From Microbispora sp. H13382 (GTDB lineage Bacteria > Actinomycetota > Actinomycetes > Streptosporangiales > Streptosporangiaceae): a stretch of DNA of 64,000 nucleotides. The translations under genes and the position numbers were made by a program. The stretch lies in NCBI RefSeq assembly GCF_014161445.1, contig NZ_JABBXA010000001.1, positions 248,001 through 312,000 on the forward strand, given 5' to 3'. Below the pieces are notes generated by a model. The model made no database searches. It saw only the letters and a program-made list of their open reading frames with translations, and had not been told where the DNA came from. This document shows positions 36,238 to 46,055 of the stretch, piece after piece; position 1 is the stretch's first letter; every line of letters begins with the position of its first letter.

Positions 36238-37165
36238 ATGAGGCGATTGATTGCAGTTTTCGGCGCGACTGCTGTGACCTGCGCTCTACCGGCCCCCGCC
36301 CCGGCGGCTCCTGTCCGCCCAGTTCACCGTCAAGGTAGTCGAGTGGGGAGACGTCCAGCTGGGTTCGCGCTCGCGGCTGATCAACCACACGGCCAACACC
36401 TTTCAGTACGACTTCAAACGCGCGGGGTCGATCCAGCTCGGGCGCAAGGGAGTCGTCGCGTCCGACCTGAGCAGGCACCTGCGGTTCGAGCGTGACGACT
36501 CCGCGGCCCTCGTGAAGAAGGACGCCGCCGACGGTGATCCCGTGGCCAGGAGCCTCCTGATCCAGACCCGGCCGCACCGTTCCGTGAGCGTGAACGGCAA
36601 GCTCTACACCACCGGACCCCTGTACGCGCCCGCGTTGCCGAAGGGGAAGACCTGGGCCCTGCGCGGTGCGATCCCGAACGGCGGCGCCTTCACCGATCAG
36701 GTCGTCGACGTCTTCGAGCCCCAGACGCTGAAAAAGCTGCTGTCCGACACCTATTTCAGAAAGCGCTCCGGTTTCAAGGACAGCACCGGCCGGATCCACG
36801 AGAACACGATGCTCTACAAGGGGAAGATCACCTTCGCCGACCTGTACGCCGTCTCGCCTACCTTCCGGGCGCTTCTCGGGCGGAAGCCCGACGCCACCCT
36901 CGCTCCCGCCCTCGTGTGGTGGTGGCTTTGGACCGACAAGGACGGCACGCCCATGATGGTCGACTCCATCTGGGACACCTGGATCAAGGGCGGGGCTGGC
37001 CGGCCTCATGCCAGGGGAGCGGCGAGAACCGAGTACCTCGCCTGGCGACCCCACGTGACTGTCAAGCCGCCCAGGTCGTCCCTGGTGGCCAAGGTCGAGG
37101 GCCCGGCCGACGGGCTGCCCGAAATCGACGACGTGGGCGAGGCCATCCGGGACCGGCGGGATTAG
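36238..37165 (+). pseudogene. Secreted protein of unknown function, split by a frameshift
   Basis: A signal peptide (MRRLIAVFGATAVTCALPAPAPAA) starts at 36238. The homogeneous mature sequence (AQFTVKVVEWGDVQLGSRSRLINHTANTF..., then QTRPHRSVSVNGKLYTTGPLYAPALPKG, ending at 37165) lies in the next frame, open from about 36251. Joining them needs a single +1 shift somewhere in about 36290-36330, inside a C/G-rich run. Intact, the product would be about 305 aa, exported, with several Trp/Tyr-rich beta segments. Either the gene is inactivated or one base is wrong in the assembly. The family is not recognised. Confidence 0.6.
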
Positions 37166-37309
37166 TCGCGGAGGCTCCGGTCCGGCTCTCGTTCGTCACG
37201 AACCGGTTCGTCGCCGGGGAACCGCACAAGGCGGCCTTCCCGCCACCGCATCCGGCGCGAGCAGGGCCGGGCTCGCATAAGGCCGGATTTCGCGTCACGA
37301 GTTGCGGGA

Positions 37310-38212
37310 TCAGGTCCATGCCAGCCTCAGCGGATCCCAAGCTCCCGAGGTGACTTCTCTGGACAGAACGGGATCGACCAGAGCCTTGGCCACGAGCAGC
37401 GCCTCGCCGAGCGATCGTTCGGCGATCCAGGGAAAATCGGCGACCACGGTGGCGTATCCGACCGCCCACATCGCTTCATCCGGCGCGTGGAGCTCGGCCC
37501 CGTGAAGCAGTTCGCGACGGTGTGCCTCCGAGGTGAAGGCTCTGCGGAGCGCCAAGGCCTGTAAAGATCGCGACCTCGCTATGAGAACCAGGTCGACAAG
37601 GTCGCGAAAGCGGGTGCTCGGTCTGCCGTCGCGGACTTCCAGCATTGCCATGACCTTGTCGGCGACGGTGTCGACCAGCGGATAAAGCCGGTACGGCGGC
37701 CGGACCAGTCCCGGGATGTCGAGCGAAAGAGCAGGCGGTGAAACTTCTGGGCGGCCCGTGATGAGGCCGCCGGTTACCAGATCTACCCCGAATCTCTCGA
37801 AGCGGCGCGGGCCCAGCCAGGCTTCCACACCCACTCGTATGCCCGCGACTCCCTGGATGAGGGATCGCGGCCGGTCGAAGCGGAAGGTGAAGTAATCGCC
37901 CAGGTCGGCTTCGGCGGTGGTGCACAGCGCCGCGAAACCCGCCTCAGGCGAACCGGCGCGGGCCACGACGTCGACGTCGGCAGAGTGCCGGGCTGAAGAG
38001 AGGCGGGCGAGCAGGGCCACGCCGCCCTTGAGGATCCAACAGTCCTCATCGCCGGCGAAGAGGCGGGCGAGTAAGCGGTCATACGCGAACTGACGGCGAC
38101 GTTGGCTCGTCGAATACGGCGAATCGCCCGAGGTTTTCTTGAGGCGGTCCGTGATGGCGGCACCGAAAGCCTGGGGGGAGGTGTAGGGGAACGTGTCGCC
38201 GGTGGACTGCAT
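37310..38212 (-). CDS. AbiEii/AbiGii-type nucleotidyltransferase toxin
   Basis: 300 aa. Nucleotidyltransferase fold with the AbiEii motifs WILKGGVALLAR (KGG at 62-64) and SSARHSADVDVVA (acidic pair D79/D81). The later motif VADKVMAMLEVRDGRPSTRFRDLVDL matches the PF08843 group. Toxins of type IV AbiE systems transfer nucleotides to tRNA acceptor ends or other targets and cause growth arrest during phage infection. It begins 16 nt after the stop of the AbiEi-like antitoxin, in the classical antitoxin-first order. Confidence 0.85.
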   Translation of the reverse strand: MQSTGDTFPYTSPQAFGAAITDRLKKTSGDSPYSTSQRRRQFAYDRLLARLFAGDEDCWILKGGVALLARLSSARHSADVDVVARAGSPEAGFAALCTTAEADLGDYFTFRFDRPRSLIQGVAGIRVGVEAWLGPRRFERFGVDLVTGGLITGRPEVSPPALSLDIPGLVRPPYRLYPLVDTVADKVMAMLEVRDGRPSTRFRDLVDLVLIARSRSLQALALRRAFTSEAHRRELLHGAELHAPDEAMWAVGYATVVADFPWIAERSLGEALLVAKALVDPVLSREVTSGAWDPLRLAWT

Positions 38213-38228
38213 GTGGCTACGGATGTCC

Positions 38229-38864
38229 TTATCGATGGGTCAGATGCTGCAGGAACTCCTGACCGGTCGCGTCGGGCAGTCCGTAGCCCGCGGCATAGGG
38301 CGCCAGAGCCGTGGCGAGGTCACTGGGCTGGGTCAGGTTCCGTTCCAGCATGTCCGCCACCACAAGGCCCAGATGACCTCCATCCAGACGGATGGCTGCC
38401 AGGTCTGTCGCCGTCCGTCGCGGTGTGGTCACGAGGAGTCCGTCGACCCATTCGACATCATCGACCGCGAGCCGCGCATGGCGAATGGCCACATCCTGTC
38501 GCCGGGTCCGAAAGCGACGCGGCGGGGGGACGATGAATTCCCACCGCAGGGGATTGAGATGTCCCACCTCGTATACAAGAGCTGCACTGGTGTGGGAGAC
38601 GACTCCGTGAGGGAGTCCTCGCTGGTCCATCTGTAGTTCGGGGGCTAGCTGGAGCCATGCGGCCCGTAGTTCCTCCAGCCCGGGGCGCGGAGCGCCGGCC
38701 ACCCGGTAGACGCCGTGAGCCACGTGTTCGAGAGCCCGGGCCTGGACCAAGCGGCTGAGGTCGCGGCGATGTGCGCCATGACGTGTGGCCTGCCGAGCGG
38801 TGACCAGACCATGCTGAGCCTCCGCGAGGGGCGAAAGGATGCTCATCGCACCGGCGAGACCCAT
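38229..38864 (-). CDS. AbiEi-type antitoxin / winged-helix repressor
   Basis: 211 aa, ATG at 38864 (a second ATG at 38846 is possible). N-terminal winged helix (LSPLAEAQHGLVTARQATRHGAHRRDLSRLVQARALEHVAHGVYRVAG), then the AbiEi C-terminal domain (ALVYEVGHLNPLRWEFIVPPPRRFRTRRQDVAIRHARL, TTPRRTATDLAAI). AbiEi proteins bind inverted repeats in their own promoter and neutralise the toxin. A palindrome just upstream supports autoregulation. Confidence 0.85.
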   Translation of the reverse strand: MGLAGAMSILSPLAEAQHGLVTARQATRHGAHRRDLSRLVQARALEHVAHGVYRVAGAPRPGLEELRAAWLQLAPELQMDQRGLPHGVVSHTSAALVYEVGHLNPLRWEFIVPPPRRFRTRRQDVAIRHARLAVDDVEWVDGLLVTTPRRTATDLAAIRLDGGHLGLVVADMLERNLTQPSDLATALAPYAAGYGLPDATGQEFLQHLTHR

Positions 38865-38873
38865 GGCACGACT

Positions 38874-38889
38874 GTCTCATAACTGAGAC
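38874..38889. promoter_or_regulatory. Probable AbiEi operator
   Basis: GTCTCA-TAAC-TGAGAC, a perfect 6-bp inverted repeat ending 10 bp upstream of the antitoxin start. It fits the known negative autoregulation of AbiE operons. Only one copy was seen. Confidence 0.5.
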
Positions 38890-38992
38890 GTTCGTGCCAA
38901 GGCTCCTAACGGCGACCGCAGGCGAACCCTGGTGGCCCGGTTCGATGAGCGCCCGGAGCTCTTGGCCATGGCAGTGAGTCATTCGCGAGCTG

Positions 38993-39016
38993 ATATGTTT
39001 TACGAGTAAAACATAT
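38993..39016. promoter_or_regulatory. Perfect 24-bp palindrome upstream of the FUSC gene (probable MarR operator)
   Basis: ATATGTTTTAC-GA-GTAAAACATAT, 11-bp arms with no mismatch, ending 18 bp before the ATG at 39035. It is AT-rich in a GC-rich setting. The MarR-family gene that ends this operon is the obvious candidate to bind it. Confidence 0.8.
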
Positions 39017-39034
39017 GTGAAAGAACGGGGGATC

Positions 39035-40678
39035 ATGAGGCCGGCGATGCGAGGGCGGCTGCCGTTGCGGGGGGTGTTCAGAGTCGGCCGACTGGGGGAC
39101 GTCTGGCACAAGCAGGCGCTCAGCGCGGTCGTCGCGCTCGCCGTGCCGGACGCGGTCCTCCTCCTGCTGGACCGTCTGGACCTGGCCGTGTACACCTCCG
39201 CCGGCGCCTTGTGCGCCCTCTACGCGCACGGCCTGCCGTACCGGGTCAGGGCGCGCACCCTGCTCGGCGTTGTGGCGGGCATGGTCGCAAGCGTGGGCGT
39301 CGCGCTCACCGCGGCCGGTCTCACCCGGTCGGCCCCCGTCCTGGTCGTCGTGGCGGCGCTGCTCGCCGCCGCGCACAAGGTGGCGTGCGACGCCGCCCGG
39401 ATCGGCCCGCCGGGCAACCTGATCTTCACGTTCATCGGCGCGACCTGCACGTTCCTGCCGCAGCGGCTCGGGGACATCCCCTTCCACCTCGCGCTCGTCG
39501 CGGCGGCGGCGGCGCTCGCCTGGCTCGTCTGCATGGCTCCCGCGCTCGTCCGTCCCGAGGGGCCCCAGCGCACGGCCGTGGCCCGGGCGCTGGAGGCCGC
39601 CGTGCGGCTCGCCCACGCGGAGGGGCCGGCGGCCGCCCGCGCGCGGCACGACGCGGCGGCGGCGGTCAACGCGGCCTGGCACACGCTGCTTCCGTCGCCC
39701 GAGGGGCGGGGCAGGCGCGCGCTCGAACGTCTCCTGGCCCGGGTGGAGGCGTCCCTCCCGGCCGTGCCCCGCGACGAGGCGGGCCTGTTCACGGGCTGGG
39801 CCGCGGACCTGCGCCGCAACCGCCCGGTGCCGGAGGTGAGCCTCGGCGAGACGGGGGCCGCCGGGCTCGCCGGCATCGCGCTGGAACGGGCGGCGCCGGC
39901 CGGGCCGGGCCTGCTGCGCATGTTCCACCCCGGCTCCCCGCTGTTCCCGATCGGTGTGCGCGTCGCCGTCGGGTCCGCCCTCGCCGGGCTGGTCTCGCTG
40001 GCCGCAGGGGTCGGTCACCCCTACTGGGCGGTGGTCACGGCCGCGTCGGTCTTCCAGGCCAACGCCACGCTGTCCTGGCAGCGGGCCCTGCAGCGCGCCC
40101 TCGGAAACGTGGTCGGCCTGCTCGTCTTCACGGCGCTGCTGCCGGTCAGCCGTACGGGCGCGCTCGCCCTGGTCCTGCTCACGCTTGCCCTCCAGTTCTG
40201 CACGGAGGCGCTGATGACCCGCAACTACTGGCTGGGCACGGTGTGCGTGACGCCGATGGCCCTCCTGCTCACCGAACTGCCCGGATACCAGCCCGCGTGG
40301 CCGCTGGTCCGCGACCGCTGGCTGGACACGGCCGTGGGCGTCGCGGCGGGACTGCTCGGCTGTCTGCTGGTGACCAACCGCCGCAGCGCCGGGCGGATCG
40401 ACGCGGCGCTGCGGCGTGTGGCCGCCGCCCAGGCGGCGGCCCGGCGCCTCCTCGCCCGTGGTCCGGGTGAGCCGGGGGAGACGGCGCGGGTGAGGGGCAT
40501 GCTCGTCGACGCTCTGGTGGAGCTGCGCCGGGCCGCCGACGTCGCCGCCGGCGAGTGGTGGCAGCGCGCGTTGCCGGAGGAGCAGGTCGCCCGGGCCGAG
40601 CAGGAGGGGCACCGCCTGCTGGCGAGGCTGGCCGTACGGGATCGGGATAGAGTCGGCTGCGAACGGACCCAGGGCTGA
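39035..40678 (+). CDS. FUSC-family membrane transporter
   Basis: 547 aa from ATG at 39035 (GGGGGA upstream); a GTG at 39017 abuts the palindrome. Two membrane blocks, ~30-170 and ~315-440, each with several helices, separated by soluble segments. The second block has the FUSC signature (VAVGSALAGLVSLAAGVGHPYWAVVTAASVFQ; TRNYWLGTVCVTPMALLLTE). A helical cytoplasmic C-terminus follows. The fold is that of aromatic-acid exporters such as AaeB and of YccS-like proteins; export of an aromatic compound under MarR control would be typical. Substrate unknown. Confidence 0.85.
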   Translation: MRPAMRGRLPLRGVFRVGRLGDVWHKQALSAVVALAVPDAVLLLLDRLDLAVYTSAGALCALYAHGLPYRVRARTLLGVVAGMVASVGVALTAAGLTRSAPVLVVVAALLAAAHKVACDAARIGPPGNLIFTFIGATCTFLPQRLGDIPFHLALVAAAAALAWLVCMAPALVRPEGPQRTAVARALEAAVRLAHAEGPAAARARHDAAAAVNAAWHTLLPSPEGRGRRALERLLARVEASLPAVPRDEAGLFTGWAADLRRNRPVPEVSLGETGAAGLAGIALERAAPAGPGLLRMFHPGSPLFPIGVRVAVGSALAGLVSLAAGVGHPYWAVVTAASVFQANATLSWQRALQRALGNVVGLLVFTALLPVSRTGALALVLLTLALQFCTEALMTRNYWLGTVCVTPMALLLTELPGYQPAWPLVRDRWLDTAVGVAAGLLGCLLVTNRRSAGRIDAALRRVAAAQAAARRLLARGPGEPGETARVRGMLVDALVELRRAADVAAGEWWQRALPEEQVARAEQEGHRLLARLAVRDRDRVGCERTQG

Positions 40679-40689
40679 GGAATCGGGGC

Positions 40690-41229
40690 GTGGAGGACAT
40701 CGCCGGCGAGGCGCCCGAGAGCGTCGCAGAGGACGTCGTCGCGCAGGTGATGCGCCAGTGGCGGCGTGTCCACCCCGAGCTGGACACCGCCCCGATCGCC
40801 GTGATCGGCCGCCTCACCCGGTGTGTCCTGCTGCTGCAGCAGGCCGGCGACGCGCCCCTTCGGGAGTACGGACTCACCCGGCCGGAGTTCGACGTCCTCG
40901 CCGCGCTGCGGCGGCTGGACCGGGAGCTCACCCCGAGCCGGATCGCCAGGGAGACCTTCGCCTCGGGCGCGGCCGTCACCAAGCGGCTGCGGGCCCTGGA
41001 GGAGCGCGGCCTCGTGCGCCGCCGCCCCGACGACCGCGACCGGCGGGTCTCCCACCTCGCGCTCACCGACGAGGGCCGTGCGCTCACCGACCGGCTGCTG
41101 CCCCGGCAGCTCGGATACGAGAGCGATCTGCTGGCAGCGCTGGGCGCCGACCGGCAGCGGGAGCTCGGAGACCTCCTCGGCGAGCTGCTCCTCCTCCTGG
41201 AGGGACGCCTCGGCGCCCGTCAGTTCTGA
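40690..41229 (+). CDS. MarR-family transcriptional regulator
   Basis: 179 aa, GTG start 11 nt after the FUSC stop. Winged helix with LTRPEFDVLAALRRLDRELTPSRIARETFASGAAVTKRLRALEERGLVRRRPDDRDRRVSHLALTDEG, the MarR DNA-binding core and wing. Being downstream of the transporter and sharing its promoter, it probably represses the pair until a phenolic ligand binds. An unusual ~30-residue N-terminal helix (EDVVAQVMRQWRRVHPELD) precedes the domain; it is common in actinomycete MarR proteins. Confidence 0.9.
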   Translation: MEDIAGEAPESVAEDVVAQVMRQWRRVHPELDTAPIAVIGRLTRCVLLLQQAGDAPLREYGLTRPEFDVLAALRRLDRELTPSRIARETFASGAAVTKRLRALEERGLVRRRPDDRDRRVSHLALTDEGRALTDRLLPRQLGYESDLLAALGADRQRELGDLLGELLLLLEGRLGARQF

Positions 41230-41306
41230 CTTCGCCGTGAGAAGATCTCCCCCTGCGCGTCGGCGTAACCTCCGACGCCGGCGAGCGTCCGGCTGCCGGG
41301 GGCCGC

Positions 41307-42005
41307 CTACTCGGGAAGGCCGAGCAACCGGCCGAGGCAGGTCACGTTGTGGTCGAACAGTTCGGCGCGGTGGGTGATGGTGTTGTTGAACTGGCCGAAG
41401 AGCTCGAAGCTGACCATTCCGAACAGGCCTGTCCACGCGGCGATCGCCCGCGTGACCACGTCGTCGGGCACGCCCGGCATCAGCGACCGTACGACCTCGG
41501 CGTCCTCCGCCAGGACCGCGGGCGGTGGCGGGCAGATCGGGGGAGGGACGAGCCTGCCCGCCCGGTGGGCGTCGGTGACGATCCGCCCGTACACGGCCGT
41601 GTCGCGTACCGCAGGCGCGACGGTGTCCTGCGGAGCGGCGTAGCCCGGCACGGGCGAGCCGTACAGAAGGGCGTACTCGTGGGGATGGGCCAGGGCCCAC
41701 TCGCGTACGGCGCGGCAGACGGCGAGCCAGCGCCCGGTGAAGTCGCCGGCCGCGCAGGCGGCGTCGGCGCGCTCGACGGCCTCTCCGAGGGCGTTGTACC
41801 CGTCGATGATCAGCGCGGTGAGCAGGTCGTCACGGCTGGGGAAGTAGCGGTAGATCGCCGAGGAGACCATCCCCATCTCGCGAGCCACCGCCCGCAGGGA
41901 CAGACCCGGGGCCCCAGCGGTCGCCAGATGGCGCCGGGCGATGTCCGTGATCTCCTTGATCAGTTCCGCTCTCACCCGCTCGCGCGCGGTACGGCTCGCG
42001 TTCAT
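41307..42005 (-). CDS. TetR-family regulator with WHG-type ligand domain
   Basis: 232 aa, ATG at 42005. HTH: LSLRAVAREMGMVSSAIYRYFPSRDDLLTALI. The C-terminal half (EWALAHPHEYALLYGSPVPGYAAP; AAWTGLFGMVSFELFGQF) matches the WHG/TetR_C group. It is divergent from the DUF2568 gene, with two palindromes between them. Confidence 0.9.
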   Translation of the reverse strand: MNASRTARERVRAELIKEITDIARRHLATAGAPGLSLRAVAREMGMVSSAIYRYFPSRDDLLTALIIDGYNALGEAVERADAACAAGDFTGRWLAVCRAVREWALAHPHEYALLYGSPVPGYAAPQDTVAPAVRDTAVYGRIVTDAHRAGRLVPPPICPPPPAVLAEDAEVVRSLMPGVPDDVVTRAIAAWTGLFGMVSFELFGQFNNTITHRAELFDHNVTCLGRLLGLPE

Positions 42006-42038
42006 GCGACCAGGTTATCAGAGCACCTGTGTGATTAG

Positions 42039-42087
42039 AGAGCACCGCTCTTGACGTAAGCCACCCTATTGAGAGAGCATTGCTCTC
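42039..42087. promoter_or_regulatory. Two TetR-type operators between TetR and DUF2568 genes
   Basis: AGAGC-acc-GCTCT at 42039-42051 and the perfect GAGAGCA-T-TGCTCTC at 42073-42087. Their centres are 35 bp apart and they share the half-site AGAGCA. They cover the intergenic promoter region and fit binding by the divergent TetR protein. Confidence 0.75.
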
Positions 42088-42117
42088 GTAACGGAGCGAC
42101 GAACGCTAGGGGTGTCC

Positions 42118-42465
42118 ATGTCAGCCGGGATCAAGGGACTGATCGCCGCAACGATGTTCTTCCTGGAGCTGGGGGTGCTGATCTCGCTGGCCTACTGGGG
42201 GTTCACCCGCGAGGCGAACATCATGGTCAAGATCTTGTTGGGGCTCGGCACACCCGCCGTGTTCGCGACGCTCTGGGGGTTGTTCATGGCGGGCGGCAAG
42301 GCGCCGCACCAGTTGCACGGGCTCGCCCGGGCCGCCTTCGAGGTCGTGTGGTTCGGGGCGGGGGCGGCCGCGCTGGCGGCCTCCGGGCTCGTCACCGCCG
42401 GTGTCGTGTTCGCGGCCGTGTACGTCGTGGACGGCGTGCTGCGGCTGCTGACGGATCAAGTGTGA
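42118..42465 (+). CDS. YrdB/DUF2568 membrane protein
   Basis: 115 aa from ATG at 42118 (AGGGG at suitable distance; a GTG at 42112 is also in frame). Four hydrophobic segments (FFLELGVLISLAYWGF; ILLGLGTPAVFATLWGLFMAG; VVWFGAGAAALAASGLVTAGVV; the C-terminal helix). Small integral membrane protein of unknown function. Followed 10 bp later by the reductase gene in the same direction, and probably co-regulated by the divergent TetR. Confidence 0.85.
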   Translation: MSAGIKGLIAATMFFLELGVLISLAYWGFTREANIMVKILLGLGTPAVFATLWGLFMAGGKAPHQLHGLARAAFEVVWFGAGAAALAASGLVTAGVVFAAVYVVDGVLRLLTDQV

Positions 42466-42475
42466 AGGAGAAGTG

Positions 42476-43405
42476 ATGGGCAGGCATGTGATCGTCGGAG
42501 CGGGGCAGGTCGGCGGCGGGCTCGCCGAGACGCTGGCGGAGCGGGGGCACGAGGTGACCCTCGTCACCCGCTCGGGCTCGGGCCCGAAGCGTCCGGGAAT
42601 CTCGCCGGTCGCGGCGGACGCGGCCGACGCCGACGCCATGCGGCGGCTCACCGAGGGGGCCGGCGCGCTCTACAACTGCGCCAACCCGCGCTATCACCGG
42701 TGGCCCCTGGACTGGCCGCCGATCGCGGCCGCGCTGCTGGCCGCCGCGGAGTCGTCCGGAGCCGTCCTGGTCACGCTGGGCAACCTGTACGGGTACGGGC
42801 CGGTGGACGGGCCGATGACCGAAGACCTGCCGCTCGCCGCGACGGGTACGAAGGGCAGGGTCCGGGCGCGGATGTGGGAGGAGATGCGGGCCGCCCACGA
42901 GGCGGGAAGGGTGCGGGTGACCGAGGTGCGAGGCTCGGACTACTACGGGCCGCGGTCGTCCGACCAGTCCTACCTGGGGCCGCGGCTCCTGGAGCCGCTG
43001 TTCGCGGGCAAGACCGCCACCGTCGTCAGCGACCCCGACATTCCGCACAGCTGGACGTACCTGCCGGACGTGGTGCGGTCGCTGGCGGCGGCCGCAGAGG
43101 AGGAGCGCGCCTGGGGCCGGCCCTGGCACATCCCGACCGCGCCGCCCTTCACCTTGCGGCATTTCGCCGAGACGGTGTGCGAGGCGGCCGGTCTCCCGGC
43201 GCCGCGCCTGCGGCGGCTGCCGGCGTGGATGCTGAAGGCGGGGGGTCTCGCGTCGCCGTTCCTGCGCGAGCTGGGGGAGACCCGTTACCAGTTCGACCGG
43301 CCGTACGTGCTCGACTCCTCCGCCTCCCAGGCGGTTCTCGGGTTCACGCCGACGCCGATCGAGGCCGGGGTGAAGGAGACGGTGGCGTGGTGGCGGGGGC
43401 GCTGA
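42476..43405 (+). CDS. NAD-dependent epimerase/dehydratase (extended SDR)
   Basis: 309 aa from ATG at 42476 with AAGGAGA upstream. N-terminal Rossmann motif HVIVGAGQVGGGLAETLAERG. YNCANPRY and LGNLYGYGPV correspond to SDR cofactor-side regions. The usual YxxxK is not obvious: KGRVRARMWEEM is near the expected place and RGSDYYGPR follows, so this may be an atypical SDR. It is the last gene of the TetR-linked set. Substrate unknown. Confidence 0.8.
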   Translation: MGRHVIVGAGQVGGGLAETLAERGHEVTLVTRSGSGPKRPGISPVAADAADADAMRRLTEGAGALYNCANPRYHRWPLDWPPIAAALLAAAESSGAVLVTLGNLYGYGPVDGPMTEDLPLAATGTKGRVRARMWEEMRAAHEAGRVRVTEVRGSDYYGPRSSDQSYLGPRLLEPLFAGKTATVVSDPDIPHSWTYLPDVVRSLAAAAEEERAWGRPWHIPTAPPFTLRHFAETVCEAAGLPAPRLRRLPAWMLKAGGLASPFLRELGETRYQFDRPYVLDSSASQAVLGFTPTPIEAGVKETVAWWRGR

Positions 43406-43439
43406 GAGGCGCCGGAGGGACGGCGATAGTCTCCCGGGC

Positions 43440-44420
43440 ATGAGAGTCGGGATCATCGGCCTGGGAGACATCGCGGAGAAGGCGTACCTGCCGGTGCTGG
43501 CGGCGACGCCGGACATCGAGCCGCTGCTGTGCACCCGCGACCGCACGGCTCTCGACCGGCTCGGCGACGCGTACCGGATCGGCGCGCGCTTCACCTCCCC
43601 GGACGGCCTCGTCGAGGCCGGGATCGACGCGGCCTTCGTGCACGCCGCCACCACCGCGCACGTCCCGATCGTGACCACGCTGCTGGAGGCGGGCGTGCAC
43701 GTCTACGTCGACAAGCCGCTCGCCTACGACGCCGCCGCCTCCGCCGGGCTCGTCCGGCTGGCCGCCGAGCGGAACAAATCGCTGATGGTCGGCTTCAACC
43801 GCAGGCACGCCCCCGCGTACGCGGCCCTGCGCGACCTGCCGCGCGACGTGGTCGTGATGCAGAAGAACCGGCGGGACCTGCCCGGCGACCCGCGCGCCGT
43901 GGTCTTCGACGACTTCATCCACGTGGCCGACACGCTGCGCTTCCTCGCCCCCGGGCCGATCACCGGCACCTCGGTCAGGACCAGGGTGCGGGAGGGCCTG
44001 CTCGAACACGTCGTGCTCACGCTCGGCGGCGACGGCTTCACCGCCGTCGGCGTGATGAGCCGCACCAGCGGCGCGGCCGAGGAGATCTGCGAGGTCATGG
44101 GCGACGGCGGGAAGCGGCGCGTGGTCAACCTCGGCGACGTGGTCGACTACGCCGGGGGCGAGACCGTCACGAGGCGGGGGGACTGGGTCCCGGCGACCCG
44201 GCAGCGCGGCATCGAGCAGATCTGCCGGGAGTTCCTCGCCGCGGTGCGGGAGGGGCGGATCCTCGCGGCGGACGACGCCCTGCTGACCCACCGGCTGTGT
44301 GAGGAGATCGTACGGGCCGCTGGGGACGCCTCCGGTGCGGACACCATTGTTACGGGCACCGCCGCTGAGGACACCGCCACCATGGACCCCGCCACGATGG
44401 ACGCCGCCACGACGGCCTGA
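43440..44420 (+). CDS. Gfo/Idh/MocA-family oxidoreductase
   Basis: 326 aa, ATG at 43440. N-terminal Rossmann fold RVGIIGLGDIAEKAYLPVL. The signature EAGVHVYVDKPLAYD contains the family lysine, followed by VGFNRRHAPAY and HVADTLRFL in the C-terminal domain. It oxidises or reduces a sugar-like or cyclitol substrate with NAD(P). The last 20 residues are a short Thr/Ala repeat (TATMDPATMDAATTA). It is separated from the gene before it by 34 bp. Confidence 0.85.
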   Translation: MRVGIIGLGDIAEKAYLPVLAATPDIEPLLCTRDRTALDRLGDAYRIGARFTSPDGLVEAGIDAAFVHAATTAHVPIVTTLLEAGVHVYVDKPLAYDAAASAGLVRLAAERNKSLMVGFNRRHAPAYAALRDLPRDVVVMQKNRRDLPGDPRAVVFDDFIHVADTLRFLAPGPITGTSVRTRVREGLLEHVVLTLGGDGFTAVGVMSRTSGAAEEICEVMGDGGKRRVVNLGDVVDYAGGETVTRRGDWVPATRQRGIEQICREFLAAVREGRILAADDALLTHRLCEEIVRAAGDASGADTIVTGTAAEDTATMDPATMDAATTA

Positions 44421-44455
44421 CCGCCTCCCGGAAGCCGCATTTTCCCGGGAGGCGG
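44421..44455. terminator. Bidirectional hairpin terminator between convergent genes
   Basis: CCGCCTCCCGG / CCGGGAGGCGG perfect 11-bp stem with a 13-nt loop containing TTTT. It sits directly after the Gfo/Idh/MocA stop and before the end of the leftward glutamate dehydrogenase gene. Confidence 0.8.
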
Positions 44456-44480
44456 TCGTCATCGCCGTCTTTCAGGGCCG

Positions 44481-45821
<1,341 letters not shown>

Positions 45822-46055
45822 TCTGTTGTTCTCCTGTCGGAAGAGAGGCCGTCCCCCCGGACCCCGGGGCCGTCGACGTTGACGACCGCGTACGACGGGC
45901 CTGGAGGAGCGACATCTGGATCAAACCGCGAGCCGTGGTGACCGCGATATAGGCCAATAAGGAGATCGACGGGCGAGATTTCGCCGTTCTGGTGAACTTG
46001 GGACCCGGTTTGCGCACCTTTTGCGATAGACGGGGTTTGCCAGTAGACAAGGTGG

